Below are positions 53,813-64,000 of a DNA stretch of 64,000 nucleotides, piece by piece. The stretch lies in assembly GCA_022266195.1 (NCBI GenBank), contig WHVY01000001.1:22382001-22446000 (forward strand), read 5' to 3'. Made by a program: the position numbers and the translations under genes. This stretch comes from Tetranychus cinnabarinus (taxonomy: Eukaryota > Arthropoda > Arachnida > Trombidiformes > Tetranychidae). The notes under the pieces are model-generated. The model worked only from the letters and a program-made list of their open reading frames with translations. It was not told the DNA's origin and searched no databases. The first letter of the stretch is position 1, and each line of letters opens with the position of its first letter.

Positions 53813-55291
53813 ATGCAGGGGAGACGCAAAAAATCCAAACCTGAGTGTTCAGAAGGAGATGGTAAGTTATCTTGAATTTTCTTTCACCAATATTCTCGGT
53901 GTTTGTTGCTCTTTTCTTTTTTGAACTCTATTCTTATTCTTATCTCAATATTCCCACCAATTCTTTCATGTCTTTATATCATTTTCATAGTTTATATTTA
54001 CCAAGATATAATTTATATTTTAATCAATGTAACTTTTTCCTCTCTTTCTACAGAGAATGATCCTTGCTTATTATGTGGCTCACCTGTTGTCGATGAATTC
54101 AGATTTGGTAAGAAATATAAGCATGAGGAAATTGTTGCCCATTACTATTGTTTGTTATTTTCCTGTGGATTGGAGCAGAATGGTAAAGATGAAGAAGGAA
54201 TTCTTGGATTTTTGAAGAAAGATATTCTCAAAGAAGCTAGTCGTGGTAAGCGACTTAAGTGTAGCTTTTGTCGCAAAAATGGAGCTACATCTGCATGTTG
54301 CTTGAAACAATGTCGTGTTATGTTTCACTTAGGCTGTGGTATAGAAGCTAAATGTCTCAATCAATTCTATCAAGATTTTTCGTAAGTAATACTCATAAGA
54401 GTTCTATTCTGATTAGCTTATTCGATTCAGATGAATTATATCTTCAACTTCCTTTTTTACTCTAGATCTTTCTGTGTTAAGCATAGACCAAAGCAAAATA
54501 TTTCCAAAAAATATTTGGCTGATCATTTAAATGATGATTGTCCAATTTGTTACTTACCTATTGATGTAGACAAAGATCCAGGGGCACTCGGATATCTTAA
54601 AACTCCGTGTTGTCAATCACTTTTGCACCGACCTTGTGTACAGAAACAAGCTCTAAATGCTGGATACTTTTTCAAGTGTCCTCTTTGTAACAACAAGAAG
54701 GCTTTCAAGAAGGAGGTTCAGCGTTTTGGCATTTACGTTCCTGAACAGTAAGTTTGTCTTGTTGGAACTTTAATTTGAACTGCTGCTATCATTAAACTTT
54801 TTCAAAAAATTCTCATTAGGGATGCGTCTTGGGAGCTTGAAGAGAATGCTTTTGGTGATTTATATTATCGTTATAACAAGTGTGACGCTGAAATTTGTGA
54901 TTGCCCTGATGGCCGAGAATATGACAAAGGCGGAAGCCAATGGGATATTGCTATTTGCCGAATTTGTGCCTCGCATGGGTCTCATGCTAAGTGTGGTAAT
55001 CTATCAGAGGACGACCTCGAATCTTGGGTATGCTCGACTTGTTCAAATATTGAATTCAAAAATAATAGTGAGTTTTATCTTCCAACTTTTAAATATTTAC
55101 TCAGTCGATACTCATGAATTAATTTCCTTCTTTTTACAGATGAAAACCCTAAGAAAAGGAAATTATCCGAGACTACTAACATAGATGATCCAGCTTGTTC
55201 ATCTCGTCAAAACAGAATCATGAGCTTGAAACGCGTAGCTCATGGGCGACTCTCGAGCTCTAATACATCTCCTAACAAAGCCATTGTGTGA
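53813..55291 (+). CDS. PHF7/G2E3-like protein with extended PHD, RING and PHD
   Basis: Five exons (53813-53861, 54054-54381, 54466-54747, 54820-55067, 55140-55291) encode 352 residues, near human PHF7 (381). PHF7 is a testis histone reader and ubiquitin ligase; Drosophila relatives are Phf7 and Pineapple eye. The extended PHD runs from about 20 to 130: CLLCG, HYYCLLFSCG, CSFCRKNGATSACC, then MFHLGCG and FCVKHRP. A RING-like module follows (CPICYLPID...TPCCQSLLHRPCVQ...FFKCPLC). A second PHD is at about 235-300 (CRICASHGSHAKC...WVCSTC). The C-terminus is basic and Ser-rich. The HECT domain of G2E3 is absent, so PHF7 is the better name. Confidence 0.88.
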
Positions 55292-56140
55292 TTACAAATA
55301 TTTAAAGTACCTCAGTTACTATTAACATTATTATTATGTCTATTATTACGATTATTATTGTCTATTATTATACTATTATTTTATTGCAATCTTTTCATAT
55401 TGGCTGGACGCTATTCATCTGAAAGAAGACTTCAAATTTCCATGTGATTTAACTTTACCACTCCATAAAATCGAAACAACTAGCTCGACAATTTGAATTT
55501 TCAGATCGGACTAAACTATTTGAAAAAATGTTTTCGATTAACTGTAGTGACTTATTTGCATTCAATAGTTATTGAGATTATAGACATTTACACAGTCAAT
55601 CATAGATTCTGCTGTTAATGCTAATGCATCTTTTAAAGGATAATAGCCTTTCAATCTCAGCTGAACGTTTTCTTTGCTGAATAGCAATCATGCTAGTATG
55701 AAAAACTGCTTTATATTTTCAAAAAATTATTTGTCAATTGATGCATCATTTAAAACAATCTGTCATGAACAATTCATTGACTAGCTTATGGACTGTTGCT
55801 AAATTTCCTCAAAATGTTTTCTTTCTAAATTCTCAACATTATGTTTTTCATATATTCCGCTTGCACTGATTCCTCTAATTGTATTGACATGATTACCGAT
55901 TGACTAGTTATTTTTCATCTAATTGTTTGGTCACATTAATAATGAAATGACCGTTACCATGTTGTAATAAAAAATTGATCAAAAAGTTTGAATTGAAACT
56001 TTATCATATTTAAAATGAAATGGAATAGATATTTGCTTTATTTTTATTAAACGTCCAAATTTAAATGACTATTTTGTCCAGAAAATATTGTTTATGAAAT
56101 GATTTTGGCACTATAAAATACAATGTTTAAGATTGTTGTT
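55292..56140. other. 3' flanks of convergent PHF7-like and PHD-like genes
   Basis: About 850 bases with the (TTA)n-like tract noted separately and an AATAAAAAATTG near 55967. No gene seen. Confidence 0.5.
55321..55385. repeat. Imperfect ATT/TTA microsatellite
   Basis: About 65 bases of interrupted ATT repeats (for example ATTATTATG, TATTATTACG, ATTATTATTG) in the 3' flank of the PHF7-like gene. Confidence 0.8.
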
Positions 56141-57094
56141 TTAATGATATCGACAAATGAAATTATCTTTTTCAATATCTTTTATGTTCTTTTTCCACAA
56201 ATGTGTACAGTCTTTATGGAACCAATTTTTGCAAACTGTGCATGAAATCCATAGATAAAATTTTTTCTTTGTATTATATTTTCCGCAGATAAAACAAACG
56301 ACATGAGCCTCACTGCCATCGTCAGTCTCTTCATCGTCACTTTCAGAGTCAATTTCTATGACTTTTTTCCCGTTTTTATTGTTTTCTTTGTAATCTGAGA
56401 AGATCTTGGCTTGAATACTGGTTTGATTTTCCTTCTTTTTTGGTAAAACAACAGATTCTTGACTGCTGCTGCTGCTACTACTGCTACTGCTACTGCAACT
56501 GCTACTGCTAATGCTACTGCTGCTGCTACTGCTGCTGCTGCTGCTTCCACTACTGCAGTTGTTTTTGTTGTTACTGCTGTAGTCACCGTAAACACTCGGC
56601 TCGTTACTGGTTTCACTGAAAATATCGTCACTGTCCGAGCCTCCAATAGTTATTACATCGGAAATATTGTAGCTTTCATCAATAACAAATGAAGACTCAT
56701 CGTCGTCGTCATCAGAAGTACCGTAATCGTCCAAGTCACTACTACTAACAGTAAGAGAGAGACATTCGATATCTCGTTTCTTTTTCTTAATTGAAGCAGT
56801 GAAATGATCATCAGTAGACAAAGGTTGACTTTTCCCGCCATCATTATCATACTCAGTATTATCAAATGCTCGCTTTGTAGCAGACTTTAAAATATCACCA
56901 CGATTGGGTTCAGACTTTTTGCGAAGTTTTTCTTTTTTGATCCTTTTTATCTCCTCCTTGGCTTCCTCCTTTTCCTTGATTTCTTCAAGCATCCTTCGAG
57001 CTGAATTAAGATAGGGTGTAATAAAAGCTTTATCCTGAGCATTTTGACAAACCACAGTCTGTGAAGACACTGATTGAGATAGATTTTCAGACAT
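56141..57094 (-). CDS. Poly-serine protein with C-terminal PHD-like finger
   Basis: One exon of 317 residues. I cannot name the family. The N-terminal ~80 residues form a charged Lys/Glu helix (RMLEEIKEKEEAKEE). Then come acidic clusters (DDDDDESS), a poly-Ser tract (about 181-211, broken by Ile and Cys), a second acidic stretch (DSESDDEETDDGS) and a C-terminal zinc finger. The finger has CFICGK, CTVCKNWFHKDC and a final ICRYH right at the end, so the last ligand pair would be Cys and His, not the usual two Cys. This resembles a PHD finger truncated at the stop codon. A chromatin role is plausible from the finger and acidic tracts; that is inference. Confidence 0.7.
   Translation of the reverse strand: MSENLSQSVSSQTVVCQNAQDKAFITPYLNSARRMLEEIKEKEEAKEEIKRIKKEKLRKKSEPNRGDILKSATKRAFDNTEYDNDGGKSQPLSTDDHFTASIKKKKRDIECLSLTVSSSDLDDYGTSDDDDDESSFVIDESYNISDVITIGGSDSDDIFSETSNEPSVYGDYSSNNKNNCSSGSSSSSSSSSSSISSSSCSSSSSSSSSSSQESVVLPKKKENQTSIQAKIFSDYKENNKNGKKVIEIDSESDDEETDDGSEAHVVCFICGKYNTKKKFYLWISCTVCKNWFHKDCTHLWKKNIKDIEKDNFICRYH
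56461..56557. repeat. CTG/CTA trinucleotide tract coding poly-serine
   Basis: About 97 bases of CTG/CTA/CTT triplets on the + strand, read as AGC/AGT serine codons on the minus strand. It could vary in length between individuals. Confidence 0.85.
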
Positions 57095-57820
57095 TTTAAG
57101 AGATAGAGAATAAACGTATTTTGATTAAAACACAGTATGATGTACGTAATTAACACGATTTATAAAATGGTTCAATTAATAAGAAATTTTGAACGATAAA
57201 ACAAGAAAATAAGATGGATAAACAATCGAACTTTTTTTTACTTGTCAACTTTTTTCTACAGATTAAGTATCATAAATACTCGGTAGATGGTAACACTAGA
57301 CAAATTCTTTGTAGACTTACCTCTGTAAAAATTTCTTGTTTTCATTTAAAGTTTTTTTGATTAACAATTAAAAAACAGATAAATGCAATTTATTAATTGA
57401 TGCAAAAATTTAGCTCCAATGAAACGTCCTCACTAGGCTTTAAAAGCTTCTTGGATCAGCTAAGAATCAAGCAATTCAGGTTCAATTCAAAATTAGCGAT
57501 CTTTGAAAATAAGCTAATAATTATTGAGTGAATCAAAGCAATAGTTTGATTAATTTCGAAAAAATGGATTCTCCAGTGAATTAGAAAATGAGACTTGATT
57601 GAAATCGTACCAATAGCTAAAATGATTGACTGTCTAATTGTCAAACGTTCATTGATCTGTCAATTCTGGCGCAAGTAGATCTGTTTCATTTTAATTGAAA
57701 CTTGACAAGTGTAATTATTTAGTCTCTGTAGGCGTTAATTGGAGCATTTTGCTTTGGAAAGTAGCAAATCTCACTTTAAGTTTAGTGATAATTTCATTTG
57801 ATTAGTGAAAATAGCTGAGT
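57095..57820. promoter_or_regulatory. Divergent region of PHD-like gene and Cys-loop receptor
   Basis: About 725 AT-rich bases between opposing starts. No coding exon recognised. Confidence 0.45.
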
Positions 57821-60745
57821 ATGATTTTAATTGTGTTCATTTTTACATTTCTAATCGGTGGAAGTTTTTCCCAATCAGGTTAGTATATTTTTCTGTAATC
57901 ATCTGAACGATTTTGATTCATCTTCATGCTCTCACAAAATTAAGATAATGGTTCAGTTTACAAAGATTTAAGGACAAAAATATTGACCGGCTATGATACA
58001 AATATAAGACCTGTCAAAGATTATGATCAACCAGTTAACGTTTCAGTTTTAATTAGTCTGGAGCGACTAATCAATGTGGTGAGTTGATCGTTTAATGCTT
58101 GTTAAAACCATCATTTCTAATTAAAGCTATTTACAGGACACAAAGACATCAACCATTACGTTTGAAGCTTATATGGTTTTGGTGAGTAAAAGCTTATGCT
58201 TATTATTAATTTTGCCATTAAGTTTAAATAATTGTTTGTATTAAGCCTGAGGAATTGATAAAACTGAATGACTGAAAAGTGAGTATTGCAAATCTGTTGA
58301 AATAGCTATTCCTTGACTGTACTTGGTTTCCTGATTTGAAGAAATGATAACCATTTAAATCACACTTGAAGTTTAATCGTTTCTCTTGATTGAGAAGTGA
58401 AGCTAGATTGTTACACTGCAAGTGGATATATGAAAGATAATTGGGATCTGTCAACTGGATTTGGTTGGGTCTAAATTAAATAAATTTATATGAATCATGT
58501 GAAGGATCAAGAAATAGTATTCACTCTCAGCTAAACAGTGAATATTGTTAACCTAGCTATCTCATGAATAAGTTAATTTACTATTTTCAATCAATAATAC
58601 ACAATAAAGTGTATATTACCACTATAAATGTATATCATTGACAATCAATGAAATTCAGTCTAGTCGAAAGAACCTTTCAAACAATTTTGTTTTTAACTTT
58701 GGTTATTGTCAGTAATGGAATCCTTCAATTGTAATATTCCTTAAATCTGATTTCATTGGATTCTTTCTGACAGGTAAATGGAAACGATTGAATTGTCCAA
58801 AATAGTAGATATCATGTTGATCAATTTATGACCAAACAGAGATCCGATCCCAGCTAATTGATATATCAGGTCAGGGCCAAGTCTTGGTTAAACAGAAACC
58901 GAAAATTGCCTGACGAAAACGCCTCTTTGACTTGTATTCCAGTTTTGTTTCATAGACTTGATTAAAATATCCTGGTCCGAAAAAGCTCTAAAAAAGAGAA
59001 ACAGAGATGAAAAATCAATTTGAATGATGAATAAAGAAAATTTAGACAACAGCGAATGTCAATAATAAAAAGTCTAAATCGATTTTTGATCAAATTTGAC
59101 CAAATTGCGTGACTAAGAGTAAAGGAAGACTTGAAGACTGCTTTGAACATTGAGATGAGTGAGAATGAACCAAAGAAAATAATATCCATTACGAGTTATC
59201 AGATAATTTTAGGTAAATTATCCAAAGTCTCGAGTAGATATCTATTGACATAAACATCAATTTGGAAATTATTGATCATATAAATATGTAAACTAGGAAA
59301 TAATTACTTTAGATTGTTTACAAATTAATATTGATATTCAATTGATCCTGACCACCAAATTTATTAATAGAATTGGACAGATGAATTTCTGGTTTGGAAT
59401 CCAAATGATTACCAAGGAATTGATCACATTAACTTACCACCTAGCATGATTTGGAAACCAGATGTAATCGTATCAGTATCATGGACTCGTTATTACGAAC
59501 AGGATGATCTTGACCTTCAGGTTAAATCCAATGGCCAGGTCTTGTGGATAAGAGTTTTGATTGTATCTTTCAGGTGTGCGATGGATTTAAGTGACTATCC
59601 TTTTGATAAACAACAGTGTTTCTTCCTTGTCTTGACCAAGTTTGATACGACAAACACTGTTCAACTTTATCCCTATTCAGGTAAATATAACTAAATCTCA
59701 TCAGTTGATTAAGCATTGAATAATTCCTATTTAATGTTGCCCATAGTCCTTGTTGACCTGCATCAAAAAGAGACATTCAATATTAATATTGTTCATTTGG
59801 TTGTTATTGCTGTTGTTGAAATTGAAGATGAAGATGAAAATAAATAAAACAAAATCATCTATAAATTCATTTGATTGAGCAAACAATAGTCGAAATAACT
59901 GAAGGAGCATTTGATTAATTAATAGATAATTATGTTTTATTTTATAAATAAATGAGATTGACTTACCATCTTTGTTTCACCATTATTATAGATGACAAGT
60001 TACCAGTAATGAATATGGCACAATCATATAATCCAGAGTGGACAGTAAACTTTGACCGTAATATACTGAGCAACACTACAAATCGTAACGACACCAAGCA
60101 ATACATTTTTGTCTCTATGACAATGAAGCGTAAATCATCGGCATATCATTACATTCTGGTTATGCCATACTTTGCCTGTAACATGTTGATTTTATACGCC
60201 TTTATGCTGCCTCAATCATCACGCCGTCGACTCTTTCTTGGCTCATTAGCTTTGTTTATGGATTTAATGCTTTTAATGCTTGTCGGCTATGAGCTGGGTT
60301 TCGATAGTAACCACAACACGCCATATGCAGGTGATTTATCATAAGTTCAATTTTAAATTTTGTTTTATCGATTATTCTTATAATTTTCTTTATTCTCTAA
60401 TTTATAGTCAAATGCTTGAGTATAAATATAATTATGGTGAGCCTCTTTATTATCATCAGTATCTTTGGATCTCGTTACATTGCTAAGTCAACTTCGCAGG
60501 CTCCCCTTTGGGTCCAAGGATTAGTTAAAAATGGCTTTGTTGAAAAGTTCCTTCTGATCCAAGTATCTTCCAAAGAGTTGGCTGATATTGATTCTGAAAT
60601 GGCCAAATTAAATATTCAATCTCAATCATCAACTGGAACAACCGAGATGGATCAACGATCAAGTGATTGGATTCTGTTGACAGCCATCTTGGACCGATTA
60701 TTTCTTATTATTTATACAATTTCATTCATTATCTACCATTCCTGA
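57821..60745 (+). CDS. Divergent Cys-loop ligand-gated ion channel subunit
   Basis: Six exons (57821-57878, 57945-58078, 58137-58181, 59371-59680, 59992-60330, 60408-60745) encode 407 residues with all phases matching. A signal peptide (MILIVFIFTFLIGGSFS) is followed by a ligand domain with ILTGYDTNIRPVKD, NWTDEFLVWNPNDYQGI, IWKPDVIV and the 13-residue Cys loop CAMDLSDYPFDKQQC. Four membrane helices follow: TM1 SAYHYILVMPYFACNMLILYA, TM2 RLFLGSLALFMDLMLLMLVG, TM3 LSINIIMVSLFIIISIFG and TM4 at the C-terminus. Loop C lacks the vicinal Cys pair and the loop B Trp is absent, so it should not bind acetylcholine as an alpha subunit. The TM3-TM4 loop is short. It groups with nAChR-like subunits by the WNP..Y and Cys-loop pattern; ligand and ion selectivity cannot be told. 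Confidence 0.87.
58182..59370 (+). other. Long intron 3 of the Cys-loop receptor
   Basis: About 1.2 kb intron, long for this window. Small frames on either strand (for example 58962-59189 minus) show no family similarity. Nothing further recognised. Confidence 0.5.
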
Positions 60746-62584
60746 TTCTATCTGATTTTTCATCTTTTTAAAACTAATATTGTTTTTGCATTTTGTTAAC
60801 CTTTACTATTTACTGCAATTCTGGTGCAAAAAGGCTTAGCCTTCTTATATGCTTGGACAATGGGCTTCAGTTGGGTAATTCAACAGGCTAAGATATATCG
60901 GCTTCAGTCAACTTTATCATATTCAACTTGACATATTTTCATATTTTGTTGTCTATTACTAGCAATATTTTAAATTAATTGATTATTGGTTAGAAATTTT
61001 CTATTGTAAATACTCCTTGGATGCAATGACTCTATGGCCTTAGTGATCTTAATTATGTAACATTTTTTGTTAACATACAAACTCAATCAATCTTTATTGT
61101 GTACTTGAGAAGATCTAAAAATAATGCAGTTACCTGGAAACATCGATTTGGGTTCCAGAACTTTGTTTTTTTAAATCATTGGGTGGGACTTGGTTCTTCG
61201 ACCATAATAAAGAGTCAAGAAAGCTTAACATGGTTAATCTTTATTGTAACTAATCACAATTATCATCATGTCTTTAATTTTTACCTGGGAAAGCATCAAA
61301 AACTTATTCTCACTTCAATTTTTCTCATCAAAAAATTCATGACAAGTTGCAGATTAAAATCAATATTTCATTCTTATTTTTCACCCAGGATCAGAATCAA
61401 TTGATAAGTATTTAAGTAGATATCAAGTATAACCTGTAAAGTTTAATATTGGATGTAGCATTAGTGTAATAATAACATTAATAATAAAATGATAATCAAT
61501 AATATGGATCGATTTGTAACTAAACAAAGGCAAACAATCAACAGGACGAAAAGGCAAACAACTGAATGATGATATAATCAGGTAATCATTTTGAATACAA
61601 TCAACTTTTACGAGTGTCATTTAAATTGATTGGAATCCATTGAAAGATGCAAATTGTCGTTAAAGGAGCTTTTGTATTGCAATTGTGATTAACTTTGATT
61701 TTCATCTCTTTAAAATGTGATTGATGGAAAGAGTAAATGATCAGAATTGGATCAAGTTAATGGAGTTAATTACGCCAAGTTACAGTCTTGAGCATGAATG
61801 TGATCAACATTTTTCAAGGAAACATTGAAACGTTCGCTTGATTGGCCTTGACATTTCCATCAGCTGAACCAGATGAATTCGGGATTCGGCCTGCGCATGA
61901 AATTCAATTTGATCGATGGACAGGCAGTTAAAGTAATTGATTTGAATGACTGCATAAGAGACAGAAAAGGAAGAGTTGAGTTGAGTTTAAGGCAAAAAAG
62001 CGGAAGATGCTCAGACAGAGTTAACATTATTGACAATAAAAAAGGTCACTTTCAAATTGAGAGGCAAAAAGATGATTTATTGAATGTAAATTTGCAATTA
62101 AGCTTGATTTTAATACAATTAATATCTCATAATCACTGACATTGATCCATTATTTTGTCTCTCCAACTCCATAAGTTGGACGATTTGAGTGTGAAATATT
62201 GTTACCATTATCAGATTATTTAATTGTTTTCTTGTACATTAAGATTCATTGAATAAAATTGAACAAATTGTTGATCCTTGATGGTTAAAGAGATCAAATT
62301 AATACACAATAAAAATTATTGATCCACTAATAAAAAATTATGTCGTTTGTGTTGTTTTTCCCCATTTTTGTTTGTATTCCAGTTACGACGGTTAAAAGGT
62401 GAAACTAAATCCAACTAACAGTCACTTAAAGTGACTTAATATTGTGAAGATTAAGCGACTGCAAAGGATTAATTATTAACAAATTGATATTCAATTTGAA
62501 ATATTGCAATAATAATAACAATTTACAATGCAAGCGGGAGTAAAATATTAATACAATAAATGGGTGATTGATTGAAGGTAAACG
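60746..62584. other. Gene-poor region after the Cys-loop receptor
   Basis: About 1.8 kb. Frames at 61099-61404 (+), 61423-61620 (-) and 61873-62139 (+) are open but have no recognisable domain or splice context. The last starts with a true ATG, has 88 charged residues and could be a lineage-specific exon, but I cannot support it. Confidence 0.4.
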
Positions 62585-62704
62585 TCATTTCTTGTAGCAA
62601 AGTTTGAGTGAAGTGAACAAAATTATCCCGGCAACAATCATGACGCCGAGAACAGATAGAATCATAATAATCAGATCGCCTTCACCTTCAACGAATACTG
62701 CCAT
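62585..62704 (-). CDS. Candidate 39-residue single-pass membrane microprotein
   Basis: A short ATG-to-stop frame encodes an acidic N-terminus (MAVFVEGEGD), one strongly hydrophobic segment at residues 11-31 (LIIMILSVLGVMIVAGIILFT) and a short basic end (SLKLCYKK). This is the layout of small single-pass regulators such as the SERCA-binding peptides, but I recognise no specific family. A TATAAATA box lies about 130 bases upstream on the same strand with a plausible 5' UTR between. No consensus polyadenylation signal is visible within the next ~80 bases. It may be a real small gene or chance. Confidence 0.4.
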   Translation of the reverse strand: MAVFVEGEGDLIIMILSVLGVMIVAGIILFTSLKLCYKK

Positions 62705-63493
62705 TGCGATACGTGAATTGGTTTAATGTCGATATAAGATGCAAAAAGAGTACAATTGGCACAAGACAGCAAAAAACTGACTGCTTTTCAATTGCAATAG
62801 AAGAGACAAAAAGCTGGTTATGGAAACGCACTGTATTTATAAGATGGCACTAATTTAACCACAATGTTGGAACTTGCAAGCGCAAATAAAGTCAACGAAA
62901 TGATGATGAAAATGGAATAGCAATGTCTATTGAAAAGAGCATGTCTGTTCACTATTTTGCCCAGAATTTTACTTTATTTCTTCCATGTCTACTTGTTCTC
63001 CTTGATAACAACAACATAGTTGGTATGGAACTCAATTTTCAACATGATTCAGTCTTTTACCACTAACAATCCTAATTATTTGATGCTAATTTGATTCTCT
63101 CTTAATATCTTTTCCTTCGAAACCATGAAACAATAATCATGACAGCAAAAACTACCATCTCTATCAAATTAGTTTCACTGGTGTGATTGATAATAATTTA
63201 AACTTGCCTCAATAACGGGGTGACTCGATGGATAGGTAACAATTGGCACAAATTAAATAATCTAGGTTTAAACCGTCATAGCATTAATGGAAGACACATC
63301 ATTGAAACAGAAATGAATCAGTTGCAAGGCAATTTCATAAGCTATGAATACAAATCCCAGCAAATGTTACATTCATTCATAGATACAATTAAGAATCATT
63401 CAAAAGCCTAGAATAAATTAACTTAAAACTACTGGTTCAAATTAAAATGGTTAATAGATGCCTGCCCAGACCCAGCCAGTGGAAACGTCGAAG
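62705..63493. other. Region upstream of the microprotein candidate and of the last exon candidate
   Basis: Apart from the TATA-like box, no gene recognised. The 63-codon frame at 63220-63411 begins at GTG, not ATG, and has no known domain. Confidence 0.4.
62834..62841 (-). promoter_or_regulatory. TATA-like box of the microprotein candidate
   Basis: TATAAATA on the minus strand in the context CTTATAAATACAG. It lies about 130 bases upstream of the ATG at 62704, so transcription could start near 62805-62812. Confidence 0.4.
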
Positions 63494-63561
63494 ATGCCTG
63501 CTCAAGTTGTTATACAATTTAGTCTTTTCATCGTTTTGCTGACAGTTTGTCATTCAAGAAA
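63494..63561 (+). CDS. Possible first exon of a secreted protein (partial)
   Basis: The ATG opens a signal-peptide-like sequence (MPAQVVIQFSLFIVLLTVCHSRK) that runs into a GTTAGT donor after AAA. This is the same donor style as exon 1 of the Cys-loop receptor. No matching second exon is found before the window ends, so the gene, if real, continues beyond 64000. Confidence 0.3.
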
Positions 63562-64000
63562 AGTTAGTCGATTGCAGTTAAATTTAATTGTGAATTATTC
63601 ATTCAATGCTATTTTAATTTAAATTTGACTAGATGATTATCGATTAAAACAATATATTTAAACTGAATAATCAATAAGAATCAATAAGAATATTGAAAAC
63701 CTTAGTTTCCCGGAAATGTTCTTTTTTTTATGAGCACAAATTCACCCAAAAATTGAATTCTTTTCACCAACAGAACAAATGAATTATTCATTTATTAATA
63801 TTCAGATAACTATTATTGTAAATCAGTTACATCGGGATGAATAATTTTGAACAAGAATAAAAGAAATAAGATTCATCTGATTAAAATAATGTAAGCATTT
63901 AGTTTTCAAACTTCAAAATGATATGATAAAGATTCATGAAGTCACTCTTTCTCTGGTTCTCGAAAACATTTTAACAACAATTCAGTTTTGATCAGAATAT
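63562..64000. other. Window end, no gene seen
   Basis: About 440 AT-rich bases. It would be intron if the preceding signal-peptide exon is real. Confidence 0.4.

Noticed and set aside
56459..56692. Ala/Thr-rich 77-codon + strand frame
   Set aside because: It is the antisense reading of the poly-serine triplet tract.
61873..62139. 88-codon ATG frame in the gene-poor 3' region
   Set aside because: It has a true ATG but no signal, domain, splice partner or promoter that I could identify; kept only as a note.
63220..63411. 63-codon frame
   Set aside because: It starts at GTG and shows no domain or exon context.

Overview
The window is nuclear DNA of a eukaryote with a compact, AT-rich genome. 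Genes lie on both strands a few hundred bases to 2 kb apart. Most introns are 50-100 bases, begin GTAAG or GTRAG and end in AG. Gene content is that of an arthropod: dynein light intermediate chain, neurexin IV with a PDZ-binding tail, small Maf, a LOTUS-Tudor protein and a PHF7-like protein. The compactness and the lineage-specific Piwi duplicates fit an acariform mite such as a spider mite (Tetranychus). That assignment is inference from style and content; I could not search a database.

Layout. 1-4.0 kb: diverged copies of a ~450-base sequence in alternating orientation, forming two long inverted-repeat pairs. 4.7-7.3 kb: Piwi gene 1 (+). 8.1-24.1 kb: housekeeping genes, namely pseudouridine synthase PUS1 (-), dynein light intermediate chain (+), RNA polymerase III subunit RPC5 (+), cap-binding protein CBP20 (+), small Maf (+), ribosome biogenesis factor NOP14 (-), ATP synthase epsilon subunit (+) and mitochondrial RCC1L (+). 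26.7-31.0 kb: a 46-codon upstream ORF, a GH2 beta-mannosidase (+) and an unrecognised secreted protein (+). 31.3-34.5 kb: a decayed Piwi fragment and Piwi gene 2 (-). 35.5-39.2 kb: neurexin IV (+) without its discoidin domain. 40.3-44.5 kb: concentrative nucleoside transporter (-). 46.2-48.3 kb: INO80D-like protein (+). 49.5-52.5 kb: LOTUS-Tudor protein (-), divergent to a PHF7-like protein (+, 53.8-55.3 kb). 56.1-57.1 kb: poly-serine PHD-like protein (-). 57.8-60.7 kb: divergent Cys-loop receptor subunit (+). 62.6-62.7 kb: 39-codon membrane microprotein candidate (-). 63.5 kb: possible signal-peptide first exon (+).

The strongest observation concerns the two Piwi genes. Both keep the PAZ and MID regions and the guide-binding signature, but both replace two of the four slicer residues: the first Asp by Asn and the terminal His by Tyr. 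The pattern would be NEDY instead of DEDH, so both would bind guides without cutting. The paralogs are in opposite orientation about 25 kb apart. Their 3' halves are far more alike than their 5' halves, which suggests gene conversion. The first part of intron 1 would encode the same 14-residue tail in both, and similarity drops right after the shared stop codon. A third, decayed Piwi fragment and a ~107-base direct repeat point to a further tandem duplication. With the LOTUS-Tudor and PHF7-like genes and the palindromic repeats beside Piwi 1, the window is rich in germline and small-RNA genes. Whether these work together is inference.

Gene models were spliced by hand. Each was kept only when GT-AG sites, reading phase and family similarity agreed.
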